Shown: one piece after another, positions 26,280-35,303 of the stretch | Layout: each line of letters begins with the position of its first letter | Position numbering within the stretch: position 1 is the stretch's first letter | Assembly (NCBI GenBank): GCA_903881085.1 | Contig: CAIRSA010000558.1 | Coordinates: 1-64,000 of the forward strand | Direction of reading: 5' to 3' | From: an uncultured Acidobacteriia bacterium | GTDB taxonomy: Bacteria; Acidobacteriota; Terriglobia; Bryobacterales; Bryobacteraceae | Length of the DNA stretch: 64,000 nucleotides | Notes under the pieces: generated by a model | Database searches by the model: none | The model's input: only the letters and a program-made list of their open reading frames with translations | What the model was told of the DNA's origin: nothing | Made by a program: the position numbers and the translations under genes

Positions 26280-27818
26280 ATGGATCGTTCCGGGAACTTT
26301 AAGTTCACGCTCCACATGATCGATCTCGCGCACTACTTAATGGTAGGCGGCGCGTTCTTTCTCGCTGTCGTCGCGTGTTACACCACGTGGGAAGGCCTGG
26401 CGCTTGTGATCGCGGTCTGGGCCGCCGTGCCCACGGCCATCGGGATTCAGGCGATGGCCTACGGATCGGAAATGCTCGCGGCGCACGGCCAGAGCCTGCG
26501 GCAGCGCGCCTTCGGATTTTGCAGTTTCCTGGTATCCGAATCCGTCTCTTTCGCTTTTACCTTCTTGTACTTTTTCACGTTCCTCAATGCGAGCGTGGGG
26601 ATGAAGCAGAACGCCGCTTACACAGTCACGGAATTCCGGCGGCAGCAGAGCGCGCTGCAGATTGTCGCGGTGAAAGTGAAAGCCGCTGAAATCGCGGAGA
26701 TCAACCAGCAGGATCTCGATCTGAAGACGCAGGCCAAGCTGTTTTCCGCCGACGCGGACACGCGGCGACACCAGGCGGAGAACCTGGTGGAGGAAAACAG
26801 GAAGCTGGTTAAGGATCTGCCGGATTCGCCGAATGTGGCGGAGCGGGAAACAATCCAGCGCCGGATTCAGCGGAATGAATATGTGATCCGGAATTGCAGG
26901 GCGGATGCGTCAACACTTCGGTTGCGTGTTGCGGCGATCAGCGGGCAGGAATCTCAGATCGGTGATCGCCGCCGGATCGCGGAAGGATTCAAGCCGGATT
27001 TCCTGGGCATCACGGAAGGCGATTGGGCCGGGTTGACGAAACAATATGATGCGTTGGCCGACGTTCATGGTCGTCTCCCGAACACCAATTCCATTCCGAT
27101 GCCATCCGCGCCGGGCAAACCGGTGTATGACGAAAAAGGCAAAATCCTTCGAGGGCAGGATGACCGTTTCAACGAAGCGTTACGCCGAGTACAGGAGCCT
27201 TGGGACGCCGCGGTCTGGTGGGCGATCATTCTCTCGGCCGCCGTAGAATTCCCGGGATTCATCGCGCTGCTGGCGACGCGACAGAAAGGCCTGGATCTGC
27301 CCGCGCGGATTCACGCTATGGGCATCTGGCTCCGTCGCCTGCGGCGAAGTCTGCAAGCCGCGCAGGGAGTGGTCCCACTGGCGTTCAAAGTAGTGTTCCG
27401 ACTCCTGTTCGGCAAGCCCGCGCGCCGGGGGCATCCGACGGTCACCGCCTATGAGGATTTAATCGAAGACTTGCAGGCGCGGATGAGCGGCACGTTTCAG
27501 ACGATGACCGCGCCCGCCACGCTGATCACCATCCTCGAAACGCGGCTGGACTCGCTGTACGCCAGCCTTATTCATCGGAATTACGCGCTCGTCGCCGAAC
27601 TCGATGACGAAGTGAACGATTTCTTCGATGCCTGCGTCGCGGCCATCAGGGCAGCGGCGCTCCAGGAAGAAGAAGAGCAGCAGATCATCGGACTGCTGTT
27701 GGAACAAACCGAGCGGCTGCGAATGCTTTATCGCACCGGCGACGGAAACGACCACAACACCACCGATAACGCTCCAAAGGAGAATGAACATGAATCCGCT
27801 AAAGCGGCTGCTCAATAA
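26280..27818 (+). CDS. Membrane protein with coiled-coil loop
   Basis: A 512-residue protein. Three N-terminal hydrophobic segments (about residues 15-105) precede a long charged coiled coil (about 125-235), a further membrane segment (AAVWWAIILSAAVEFPGFIALL, about 305-330) and a helical cytosolic C-terminus. The ATG at 26280 follows GAGGGG; a GTG five codons upstream is less likely. No family is recognised. It heads a run of four genes in one direction, and its 3' end overlaps the next gene. The topology resembles phage- or plasmid-borne sensor/anchor proteins, but no function can be given. Confidence 0.6.
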   Translation: MDRSGNFKFTLHMIDLAHYLMVGGAFFLAVVACYTTWEGLALVIAVWAAVPTAIGIQAMAYGSEMLAAHGQSLRQRAFGFCSFLVSESVSFAFTFLYFFTFLNASVGMKQNAAYTVTEFRRQQSALQIVAVKVKAAEIAEINQQDLDLKTQAKLFSADADTRRHQAENLVEENRKLVKDLPDSPNVAERETIQRRIQRNEYVIRNCRADASTLRLRVAAISGQESQIGDRRRIAEGFKPDFLGITEGDWAGLTKQYDALADVHGRLPNTNSIPMPSAPGKPVYDEKGKILRGQDDRFNEALRRVQEPWDAAVWWAIILSAAVEFPGFIALLATRQKGLDLPARIHAMGIWLRRLRRSLQAAQGVVPLAFKVVFRLLFGKPARRGHPTVTAYEDLIEDLQARMSGTFQTMTAPATLITILETRLDSLYASLIHRNYALVAELDDEVNDFFDACVAAIRAAALQEEEEQQIIGLLLEQTERLRMLYRTGDGNDHNTTDNAPKENEHESAKAAAQ

Positions 27819-28290
27819 GGCATCCACCGAGGTCACCACGATCGAGGCCGACAACAACAATGACGGCCCTCGCGCCGAGGATCCATTCAACGGCGAGATG
27901 GAGGAAGTCGGCGGCGGCGATACCGCCATCGCCGAAGCCATCGAGGTTCTCACCACCAACCGGGAGAAGATCGTTCAGTCCCTGCATGCACGGGATAGAA
28001 GCGATCACCCGCGCAACGGATCGGCCCTCGACATCCTGAAGGGAAGCCGCCACCGCATCCTCGACCAGTTGTACGCCACCCGTGCCTCTTCGGAAGAGCG
28101 GACCAGCGGCATGCCGCAGATCACCGAGCTGAACGACGCGCTTGCGACGCGCTTGCGCGATCTTACCGCCGAATTGAACGCTGGTTCGATCTCGGCGCGA
28201 CTCTTCATCCTTCAACTGCGCGCTGAGGTGGCTTCCTATCTCGACAGCGTGGAAAAGCTGCTCAAACCGACCACCATTCAGGTTTCCTGA
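27790..28290 (+). CDS. Uncharacterised 166-aa helical protein
   Basis: The ATG at 27790 follows AGGAGA with good spacing and lies inside the 3' end of the membrane protein gene. The protein is soluble, acidic at the N-terminus (about residues 20-50) and helical after that. No motif recognised. Overlap with the upstream gene implies coupled expression and perhaps a complex with the membrane protein. Confidence 0.6.
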   Translation: MNPLKRLLNKASTEVTTIEADNNNDGPRAEDPFNGEMEEVGGGDTAIAEAIEVLTTNREKIVQSLHARDRSDHPRNGSALDILKGSRHRILDQLYATRASSEERTSGMPQITELNDALATRLRDLTAELNAGSISARLFILQLRAEVASYLDSVEKLLKPTTIQVS

Positions 28291-28310
28291 ATAGAAAGAG
28301 GAGAAACAAT

Positions 28311-28889
28311 ATGAACAGTACGAATCCGAAAGCATTGGCGCTCATAACCTCGCGAGGCGCAAGTAGCGCAGCGAACTCGCCCAGCGACATCGTGCGCCAA
28401 CAGCGCGAGGAGATGGATCGGAAGACCGACGTTTCCATGGTCGTGGACCGGAAGCGCGCGTGGAATCCGTTTTCCAAGTACGCGCAGACGCGGCGGGCGG
28501 CGGAGGAAGCCGCACTGACTACCCGGCTGGAAACGTTTCGCGAGCAGTTGTTGGCGGTCAGAAAAACGAATGAGGTGATGAGCCGCGGCGCGATCGCAGA
28601 AGTTGCGATCGCCGTCGAGGATTATCTTACGCGCATCCAGAGCGAATCCGTCGCCAACAAATCGCGCTTCCGCCAGGATGCGCGCCTCAAGTTGAAGAAG
28701 GTCTTTACCGACAGGCTGGTGGATTTGCAGGTCGAGGCGGAACGCAAGGTCATCAACCCGGACATGCTCGAAGCGATGGTGGAATCGGCGTACATGGAAT
28801 TTGCCGAGGAATCCGCGCGGCTAGGCAAGATCAACGTGGAGTTCGACAAGTCGCAGTTGCTGAGCATTACGTTCGATCCTTCCCGCTAA
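28311..28889 (+). CDS. Uncharacterised 192-aa coiled-coil protein
   Basis: Starts with ATG 28311 behind AGAGGAGAAA. Predicted almost entirely helical with basic and acidic patches (RRAAEEAALTTRLETFREQL and onwards). No signal peptide or known domain. Twenty bases after the previous gene and in one operon with it. Confidence 0.6.
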   Translation: MNSTNPKALALITSRGASSAANSPSDIVRQQREEMDRKTDVSMVVDRKRAWNPFSKYAQTRRAAEEAALTTRLETFREQLLAVRKTNEVMSRGAIAEVAIAVEDYLTRIQSESVANKSRFRQDARLKLKKVFTDRLVDLQVEAERKVINPDMLEAMVESAYMEFAEESARLGKINVEFDKSQLLSITFDPSR

Positions 28890-28933
28890 GCGGAAGAATC
28901 GAACTTGAGGACCATCCCTAAAGGGAGACCAGA

Positions 28934-29296
28934 ATGAAGATCATCGCGACGGTCATTACTTTCGCATTGGCGTTTTGCGCGGGCTGCACAAAGGTTCGGG
29001 AGCAGGTCAGTCCGCAAATCGCCGACATCATCAGCAATCCCCGGAACTTCGATGGTAAGGAAGTGCAGATCACCGGCGTGGTGACGGACGCATTCTCTTT
29101 CTATCGGGCAGGTTATTTCCGCCTCAGCGACGGAACGGGCTCAATCGCCGTGGTGACAACGCAGATTTCGCCGCGACAAGGAGAACAGGTTGAGGCGCGC
29201 GGTGTCGTCGAGCAAGCTTACACAATTGGGAGCGACCAGATGCTGGTAATCGTTGAAAAGAGCGCGCGGGCGGGAACTTCAGTGATAAGCAAGTAG
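28934..29296 (+). CDS. Small lipoprotein with OB-fold-like domain
   Basis: A 120-residue protein with a signal peptide ending in a lipobox (FCAGC, Cys at residue 18). The mature part reads as a short OB-fold (tRNA_anti/CcmE-like pattern: DGKEVQITGVVTDAF, GYFRLSDGTGSIAVVTT, GEQVEARGVVE). Such domains bind small ligands or peptides. It follows the cluster of coiled-coil proteins by 44 bp and is closed by a strong terminator. Confidence 0.7.
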   Translation: MKIIATVITFALAFCAGCTKVREQVSPQIADIISNPRNFDGKEVQITGVVTDAFSFYRAGYFRLSDGTGSIAVVTTQISPRQGEQVEARGVVEQAYTIGSDQMLVIVEKSARAGTSVISK

Positions 29297-29317
29297 AAGA
29301 TTGGGTAGGCTTTGGAG

Positions 29318-29347
29318 GCCGGTCGGCAAAGATGCCGACCGGCTTTT
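29318..29347 (+). terminator. Rho-independent terminator
   Basis: A perfect 11-bp stem (GCCGGTCGGCA / TGCCGACCGGC) with a 4-nt AAGA loop, followed by TTTT, 21 bases after the lipoprotein stop. It ends the 26280-29296 operon. Confidence 0.9.
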
Positions 29348-29856
29348 CCGTTTGCGGGCGTGTGGGTGGTTCTTTGGATCGATTCGCAGCAACCACGCCC
29401 CCTCGATCATGTTCGCCCACCCGGCTGGAGACAGCGCATCCTTCAAGCCACCCCCAAGTCTTTCGCATCACGCTCAACACCTGGTGAGGAACCCCCGGTT
29501 TGCTGCTTCAGCATCCTGAAGCGTAACCCCAGGAATATGTTGAATGGCCATCTCTATCTCCTATAATGCCTTCCAATGCGTGGTTGGTTCGCGTATCTCC
29601 TCCTGGTCGAGTTTTGTCTGTGCCGATTAAGTCTTTTTTTGTTCACGATGAACTTCCTGCAGCGGAGTGCAGCATTGCGACCACGATCAGTTGCCACTGG
29701 TTCCGCGCCATCGGTTGGTCAACGTGATTTGAGGGTATCAGATTTACACGTGTATCCGGTAATGGGGCCACCCCTCTGATTTGACCAGCGATAAGGTAGT
29801 AAAGAGCCGCACTACCAAGCAGTTTTCCCACTGCCTATGGTGCCTAGGGCAGAAGC
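29348..29856. other. Intergenic region without genes
   Basis: Nothing supportable found on either strand; the frames here have no ribosome site and low-complexity translations. Confidence 0.4.
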
Positions 29857-30444
29857 TCATTTAGGATCGATACCAAAGAGAAAGGCACCGTTCCCTCCCC
29901 GCGTCGTTATCACATATTCACCTGGCCCCAAAGGTTCCGCTGGCGATACTTTGAGTGATTGTTCCCCATACTTGCTGAAGTTGAGAGGGCGAAGATCTTC
30001 TCCTTTTCGTGATTTCGCGCCACCCCACCCCATTGGCTTCACCTTAACCGTAACAATTGCACGTTCATTCTTCGTTACCTTTAAGACATCCAGATTAACC
30101 AGGCTGTCTGGCTCCACTCCGGGGGCGTTTAGGCGAACGACAAACTGGATCGCTTGCCCCGCCTTAAATCGTACTGGTGATTTTGATCCTTTGTAGACGA
30201 TGCTACTTTGGCCCCCACCAAACCCTCCGGCTTTCGTCTTAAATGCAGCATTTGACTGCTGCCTCTCCAGCGGCACTAGTGCCCCCGCTTGATCCAGAGA
30301 GAAGACGACCCCGATATATTCAGGCTCCTGCACCTTCTTGGCATCTTGAGCCATGAGTGTAAAGAATGGCAAAGCGGCCAGCAGCACGATGCTGCTCCGC
30401 AAATTCAGACTGCTGCACAATTGCATCATTTTTATTCTCTCCAT
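29857..30444 (-). CDS. Secreted Acidobacteria-type protein
   Basis: A 195-residue protein with an N-terminal signal peptide (hydrophobic stretch about residues 15-30, cleavage after MAQ is likely). The mature part is beta-rich and unassigned. Its end (ESLKVSPAEPLGPGEYVITT-like) parallels the end of the protein at 31113-32039 (PASLGAGEYGVLPPG), so both probably share one C-terminal domain. It stands alone on the minus strand with its own promoter upstream of 30444. Confidence 0.65.
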   Translation of the reverse strand: MERIKMMQLCSSLNLRSSIVLLAALPFFTLMAQDAKKVQEPEYIGVVFSLDQAGALVPLERQQSNAAFKTKAGGFGGGQSSIVYKGSKSPVRFKAGQAIQFVVRLNAPGVEPDSLVNLDVLKVTKNERAIVTVKVKPMGWGGAKSRKGEDLRPLNFSKYGEQSLKVSPAEPLGPGEYVITTRGGNGAFLFGIDPK

Positions 30445-31112
30445 AACACGAGTTCATGATCCACAAATCGAGCCTATCACACCGCTCCTCTTCTCGCCCC
30501 GCCCCCGCACACTGTTCTGATGGGAGTGCTCGACAAACTCCCGTCCTAGAAAGCGCCGTCATCCGAGCAGATATCAACGCCATATACAAGATCTGCAAGT
30601 CTGTTATGATTAATGCTGTTTGGTCCAGTCTTTCTCGCCTTTGGCTGCAAAAGGAGGCTTTAATGCTCACGAAAACAAGGCTTGGCAGAAACTTTAGCTA
30701 CATCATCGTAGCGCTGCCTGCTGCCCATACTAGCGACTAATCTGGACGCCGAGGACCGCCAGATGGTAGCTCTGGTCAAGTACGACACCTCTCGCTGCAA
30801 AGCTGGCACCCACTGCGTGCCTCTGGTTCTCGTGCATGGCATCCGGCAAAAGTGCCGAGTTGGTCGGTCGCGATGGATTGAGGAGGATGGTGATGGTCAA
30901 GCAGGATCTCGTCCTATGCCACTGCGTAAAATACCAGTGCCGGACCGTGCGGAGAAGCGCAGGAGAGCGAACATTGAAAGAAGATCGGCACGGGTAAAGA
31001 TTGGTTTATGGAGAACCTGCAAAGTGCTAAATTGCGGCGCGTTCGCAGTTTTAGGCTAACGCCGCCGTAGGGATTATCAACATTCAGATGTGACAAGCTC
31101 GTGGAGAAACTC
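30445..31112. other. Intergenic region with possible gene remnant
   Basis: Apart from the degraded reading frame described at 30663-30840 nothing is seen. Confidence 0.35.
30663..30840 (+). pseudogene. Possible remnant of a secreted hydrolase
   Basis: A strong AAAGGAGG (30650-30656) precedes ATG 30663, which opens a signal-peptide-like 25 codons that stop at 30740. In another frame the sequence continues with LDAEDRQMVALVKYDTSR and CVPLVLVHGI, the latter resembling the first strand and oxyanion loop of alpha/beta-hydrolase lipases. I infer a frameshifted and then truncated gene; nothing is conserved after 30840. Confidence 0.3.
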
Positions 31113-32039
31113 ATGTATCAGCCACATAGTAATCGAATTCGACTAATGGGTTTTATTGCCCTTATGGTAACCTTCCCTCTGGTGAGTGCGGGGCAAACGC
31201 CAGCCGCCAAGAAAAAAGCTGTCGATGTCAAACCGCCCGTTCCGGCAACAGCACCGGCACCCCAGGTTGTTGCCGCCCCGAGCCTCTCCATCGAGGACAT
31301 CATAAAAATGGTAGAGGCCAAAGTGCCGGAGAGCATCGTCGCCTCGAAGGTCCGCAAAAACCAGACAGCGTTTGATTTGACCCCGGATCAACTGATCGCG
31401 CTGAAAAAAGCGGCGGCAAGTGACAATCTGATCGAGGTTCTGATGGACCCCTCGAAAGCCTACGTTTCGCCGCCAGTTCCACCAGTTCCTACTGTCGTAC
31501 CGGTAGCGCCCGCCCCTCCTCCTCCGCCAGTTGTCGCAGAAAAACCACCCCTTGAGATTGGCGTTTATGTGAAGAAGGCCGGCGAGTGGGCGGAGGTCCA
31601 ACCTGAAGTTGTGAACTGGAAGACGGGAGGCGCAATAAAAAGCCTGGCGAGCGCAGGTGTCGTGAAGAAGGATTTGAACGGCAACATCGACGGGCCGAGC
31701 AGTAAGAATTCGGTGAAGAGTCCTGTTGAAGTTTTAATTGTGACAGCCGAGGGAATAGCACCATCCGAGTATCAGCTTCTCCGGTTGCGGATAAACAAGG
31801 ACTATCGGGAATTCCGGTCCGTTACCGGAGGCATTCTCAACCAGCGGGGAGGTGCAATGCGCGATTTGGTGCCTTTCGAGAGCAAGAAAGTTGCACCACG
31901 GAATTTCATCGTGATCCTACCCGCCAGCCTTGGCGCCGGTGAATACGGAGTTCTCCCGCCCGGTGCTGGTGGGTCCTCGACGACGAATGCTGTTTCCTCA
32001 TCTTACGGAAAGATGTTTACGTTCCATATTATTGAGTAA
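31113..32039 (+). CDS. Secreted proline-rich protein
   Basis: A 308-residue protein; ATG 31113 follows GGAG and a GTG 4 codons upstream is less likely. Signal peptide (about residues 8-28), a Lys/Pro/Ala linker, a short helical domain (about 50-110, SIEDIIKMVEAKVPESIVA), a Pro-Val repeat linker and a beta-rich C-terminal domain shared with the protein at 29857-30444. Probably periplasmic or surface-exposed. Function unknown. Confidence 0.68.
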   Translation: MYQPHSNRIRLMGFIALMVTFPLVSAGQTPAAKKKAVDVKPPVPATAPAPQVVAAPSLSIEDIIKMVEAKVPESIVASKVRKNQTAFDLTPDQLIALKKAAASDNLIEVLMDPSKAYVSPPVPPVPTVVPVAPAPPPPPVVAEKPPLEIGVYVKKAGEWAEVQPEVVNWKTGGAIKSLASAGVVKKDLNGNIDGPSSKNSVKSPVEVLIVTAEGIAPSEYQLLRLRINKDYREFRSVTGGILNQRGGAMRDLVPFESKKVAPRNFIVILPASLGAGEYGVLPPGAGGSSTTNAVSSSYGKMFTFHIIE

Positions 32040-32071
32040 ATGGTCTGACGGCACCGAAAAGGAGAAATCAA

Positions 32072-35000
32072 ATGTCGTTCAGCCTTATTTCGGCTGGTCA
32101 TTGTGGAAGCCGCTCTTTGTCACTGTTCGCTGCCATCCTATTTGCCACCTCCATATCCGTCAATGCTCAGAAGCTACAACTGCCGGCATTGCCAACTCTG
32201 GAAACCACACAAATAGGCGCTCCATCGGAGCCAAGAGGAATCCAACCCTTCCGAGCAGCCCAAGTGTCACTTCCGATGATGACACGCACTGCACCGGCAG
32301 CCTGCGACCCGAACGCGCCTCCTGTAGCTGCGACGACGTTTTTGACTACCGACACGCAGGCCATTCTGTGGTTTTACGCCACCTCGTTAAACGTCGGCGA
32401 CGTTTTTGCAAGTGAGTACTACACCCCTGCAGGGCAATTTTATGCACCTGCCAGCGGACCTTGGGATCCTCGGACAACCGCTAATAACAGTTGCTACACG
32501 GATTCGCCGCTAAAAATCGCGGGCGCGCAACCGGCCACATTGGTAGGCATGTGGTCTGTGAAAGTGAAGTTGAATGGGGCAGTGGTTTCAACGCTGCAAT
32601 TTCAAATTGCTGCTCCTTCTGCTACTCCTCCAATCTCCGCGAACTCGGTGTGGTACCAGCCTACGCCGTATGATGTCGCATTAGCCACAGGTATACAACA
32701 CATCTGGGATGGCTGGATTACCAGCGTTTATTACGGAAAGGTACTCATTCGTGACGAGAAGCTACAGGTGGGCGGTTACGCCGACGAATACCGAAGCTAC
32801 CTAAAATTCGATACAACTGGCCTACCGAAAACCGTAACTCGCGCGGTTCTCAACCTCATGCCGTATTCGCGGGGGGACGATTCAACTCCGGTCGCCGCAA
32901 AAATCAGCAGTGTCACCGGCAATTGGTCTCCTGCGTTGGTCTGGGACGCACAGCCACCGGCCGCACTCATCGCTAACTTGGCGAGGCCGACAATCGGGCA
33001 ATGGTGGACCTCCACTATCACCGACACGTTTAATGCCTGGCAGACTGGCGCTAACTACGGTGTCGTAATTGCTCCACTTGCCAACGCTAACAATTTTGAT
33101 ATGCTGCGCAGTTCGCGGTACAGTGACGACGCACAACGGCCAGCACTTTCCCTAGAATTCACGCCGCCGGTTCCCACGCCTGCTTTCAAGATGCCCCTAC
33201 CCGGAGGGGTGTCCTGGCTCGTAACCACCGAGGCGGGGGGGTACGACTGCACAGGCAAAGGATTGCAACCAGATACCGGTCATGCCGGCCTCAACTACTT
33301 TGCCATTGATTTCTCCTGGAGGAACAAGGATTCAAACGGCAATCAAACCTACTCTAACCCAGCAACTGGCGGCAGTATCCCAATTATCGCAGCGGCAGCC
33401 GGGAAGATTGTTGCAACAAGCGTCACAAATCCTATCCCCGACAATGGGAATTATGTTGTGATCAGCCATGACGACGGCGGCAATGCCGCCACTGGCTTTT
33501 CTACTCGCTACTTGCACATGCGAGACATTCCTCTGGTTGCAATTGGCCAAAGTGTACAACAAGGCGGTCAACTCGGATGGATGGGCACCACCGGCAATAG
33601 CACTGCTCCGCATCTGCATTTTGGAGTTCGCTACAACGACGATGGATCTTCAACCCGTGCGGAGGTTACCTACGTGACCATTGACGGGTGGCTCTTGAAG
33701 GGTTTTCAGACTGAATGCGCGGCCAGCGGAGACTACATCCGGTATTATGCTTCTTCCAGTAGTATCCCGCAGGCACCATCTCCGGCTTCAGGCGTCCCGG
33801 CAATTTCCGCGGTGTCAAACGCTTTCGGTGACAGCCAGGCGATTGCCCCGAATACGTGGGTGATGATCAAGGGGTCGAGCCTCGCCCCAGCCGGGAAATC
33901 GCGCATTTGGCAAGACTCAGATTTCGTAAATAACCAGATGCCAACTGAACTGGACGGCGTTAGCGTGACGGTCAACGGGAAGAGGGCGTTTGTGTACTAC
34001 ATCAGTGCGGCGCAAATCAATATTCTCACGCCCCCCGATCCAATTTCGGGACCAGTACAAGTGCAAGTCGCCAACAATGGCGCGACCAGCGCTTTTGTCA
34101 GCATCTTGGAGCTACAGTATTCCCCATCGTTCTTTGTATTAAATGGCGGTCACTACGTGACGGGCTTGCACGCCGACGGGAGCCTCATCGGACCTGCCAG
34201 CCTGTATCCTGGCCTGACCACGCCGGCCAAGGCGGGGGAGACCGTTACCCTCTATGGAAACGGGTTCGGGCCAACATCGCCGCCTGTCGTCAGCGGGTCC
34301 CCATCGCAATCCGGAGTCTTGCCCACGATGCCTCTGATAACGATTGGTGGCGTTGCCGCCACGGTCCAATTTGCAGGATTGGTGTCTCCGGGACTTTATC
34401 AGATGAATGTTGTTGTGCCAGCGGAGATGTCAGGAGGGGACAAAGCGATTACGGCCACCTACGGAGGTTTTGGCGTTCAGGCTGGCGTGTTGCTTCCAAT
34501 TCAGGCATCAGCAGCGCCACCACCAACGGTTAGCGCCCTGAGCCTTACAAGAACTTCTGTAACTGGACCAAATATCGTTTTAGCTCAAGTGTCGATTTCC
34601 AGCTTGGCACCGAGCGGCGGCGTGGATGTTCAGCTAAGTTCCTCGAATAGTGCGTTCCAAGTGCCAACAACTCTCCGTATTGCGCAGGGACTCAATTTGG
34701 GGAACTTCTATGTCACGGTCTCTGCGGTTGCTACTATCCAAACGGCTACAATTACCGCACGCCTCAACGGTAGTCAACAAACAGCCGCTCTCACGGTCGT
34801 ACCTGCAGTGCCCAGCAATCCGTTTAAGGATTACGAGATCACTATTCAAGCACCGCTGACCTTTGCCGGAAAGCAGGTTTCGACAAAATTCACGGTGGGT
34901 GCTATGGGAACCGGCATGGCACTGGTAGACACAACGGCGGACTTCATGACCGGAATACTTCTGAATGCATATTGTACTCAGCCAACGTTATCGGGGAATA

Positions 35001-35206
35001 GCGTAATGTTTTCTCAGGTGACGGGAAGTTATAACAATGTCCTTGGTAGTGGCAGTGGGAGTATCAGTTCCGGGAGTCTTTCGATCACCGCGGCGACCGC
35101 TGATGTCGGTGCAACCGTCACGGGTACTTTCGCGTTCTCAGTCGGCGCTGCAACCTTCACGAATATTTTCACGGGACGAATAACTAGCAGCAGTCGCTTA
35201 TTTTAA
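32072..35206 (+). CDS. Secreted M23 peptidase with DNRLRE and TIGR03437 domains
   Basis: A 1044-residue exported protein (signal peptide about residues 1-33; ATG behind AAAGGAGA). Residues ~230-370 resemble a DNRLRE/CBM96-like beta-sandwich (YLKFDTTGLP, LEFTPP). Residues ~375-560 are an M23/LytM metallopeptidase with GHAGLNYFAIDF and the terminal APHLHFG (HxH) zinc ligands, expected to cut peptidoglycan cross-bridges. The part from ~575 to 810 is a TIGR03437 domain with TLYGNGFGPT and YQMNVVVP. Then Ig-like beta domains. It lies upstream of a 1620-aa surface protein that has the same TIGR03437 type. Role: cell-wall remodelling or predation on other cells; unproven. Confidence 0.85.
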   Translation: MSFSLISAGHCGSRSLSLFAAILFATSISVNAQKLQLPALPTLETTQIGAPSEPRGIQPFRAAQVSLPMMTRTAPAACDPNAPPVAATTFLTTDTQAILWFYATSLNVGDVFASEYYTPAGQFYAPASGPWDPRTTANNSCYTDSPLKIAGAQPATLVGMWSVKVKLNGAVVSTLQFQIAAPSATPPISANSVWYQPTPYDVALATGIQHIWDGWITSVYYGKVLIRDEKLQVGGYADEYRSYLKFDTTGLPKTVTRAVLNLMPYSRGDDSTPVAAKISSVTGNWSPALVWDAQPPAALIANLARPTIGQWWTSTITDTFNAWQTGANYGVVIAPLANANNFDMLRSSRYSDDAQRPALSLEFTPPVPTPAFKMPLPGGVSWLVTTEAGGYDCTGKGLQPDTGHAGLNYFAIDFSWRNKDSNGNQTYSNPATGGSIPIIAAAAGKIVATSVTNPIPDNGNYVVISHDDGGNAATGFSTRYLHMRDIPLVAIGQSVQQGGQLGWMGTTGNSTAPHLHFGVRYNDDGSSTRAEVTYVTIDGWLLKGFQTECAASGDYIRYYASSSSIPQAPSPASGVPAISAVSNAFGDSQAIAPNTWVMIKGSSLAPAGKSRIWQDSDFVNNQMPTELDGVSVTVNGKRAFVYYISAAQINILTPPDPISGPVQVQVANNGATSAFVSILELQYSPSFFVLNGGHYVTGLHADGSLIGPASLYPGLTTPAKAGETVTLYGNGFGPTSPPVVSGSPSQSGVLPTMPLITIGGVAATVQFAGLVSPGLYQMNVVVPAEMSGGDKAITATYGGFGVQAGVLLPIQASAAPPPTVSALSLTRTSVTGPNIVLAQVSISSLAPSGGVDVQLSSSNSAFQVPTTLRIAQGLNLGNFYVTVSAVATIQTATITARLNGSQQTAALTVVPAVPSNPFKDYEITIQAPLTFAGKQVSTKFTVGAMGTGMALVDTTADFMTGILLNAYCTQPTLSGNSVMFSQVTGSYNNVLGSGSGSISSGSLSITAATADVGATVTGTFAFSVGAATFTNIFTGRITSSSRLF

Positions 35207-35303
35207 GCCGTCAGAGGCATAACTGGCCTCAAATGCGGCGCGTTGCCGGTTGGTCGATCATTGAGGAACGAGTGCAAAGCCGTCGGGCCTTGTGGAGGTT
35301 ATT

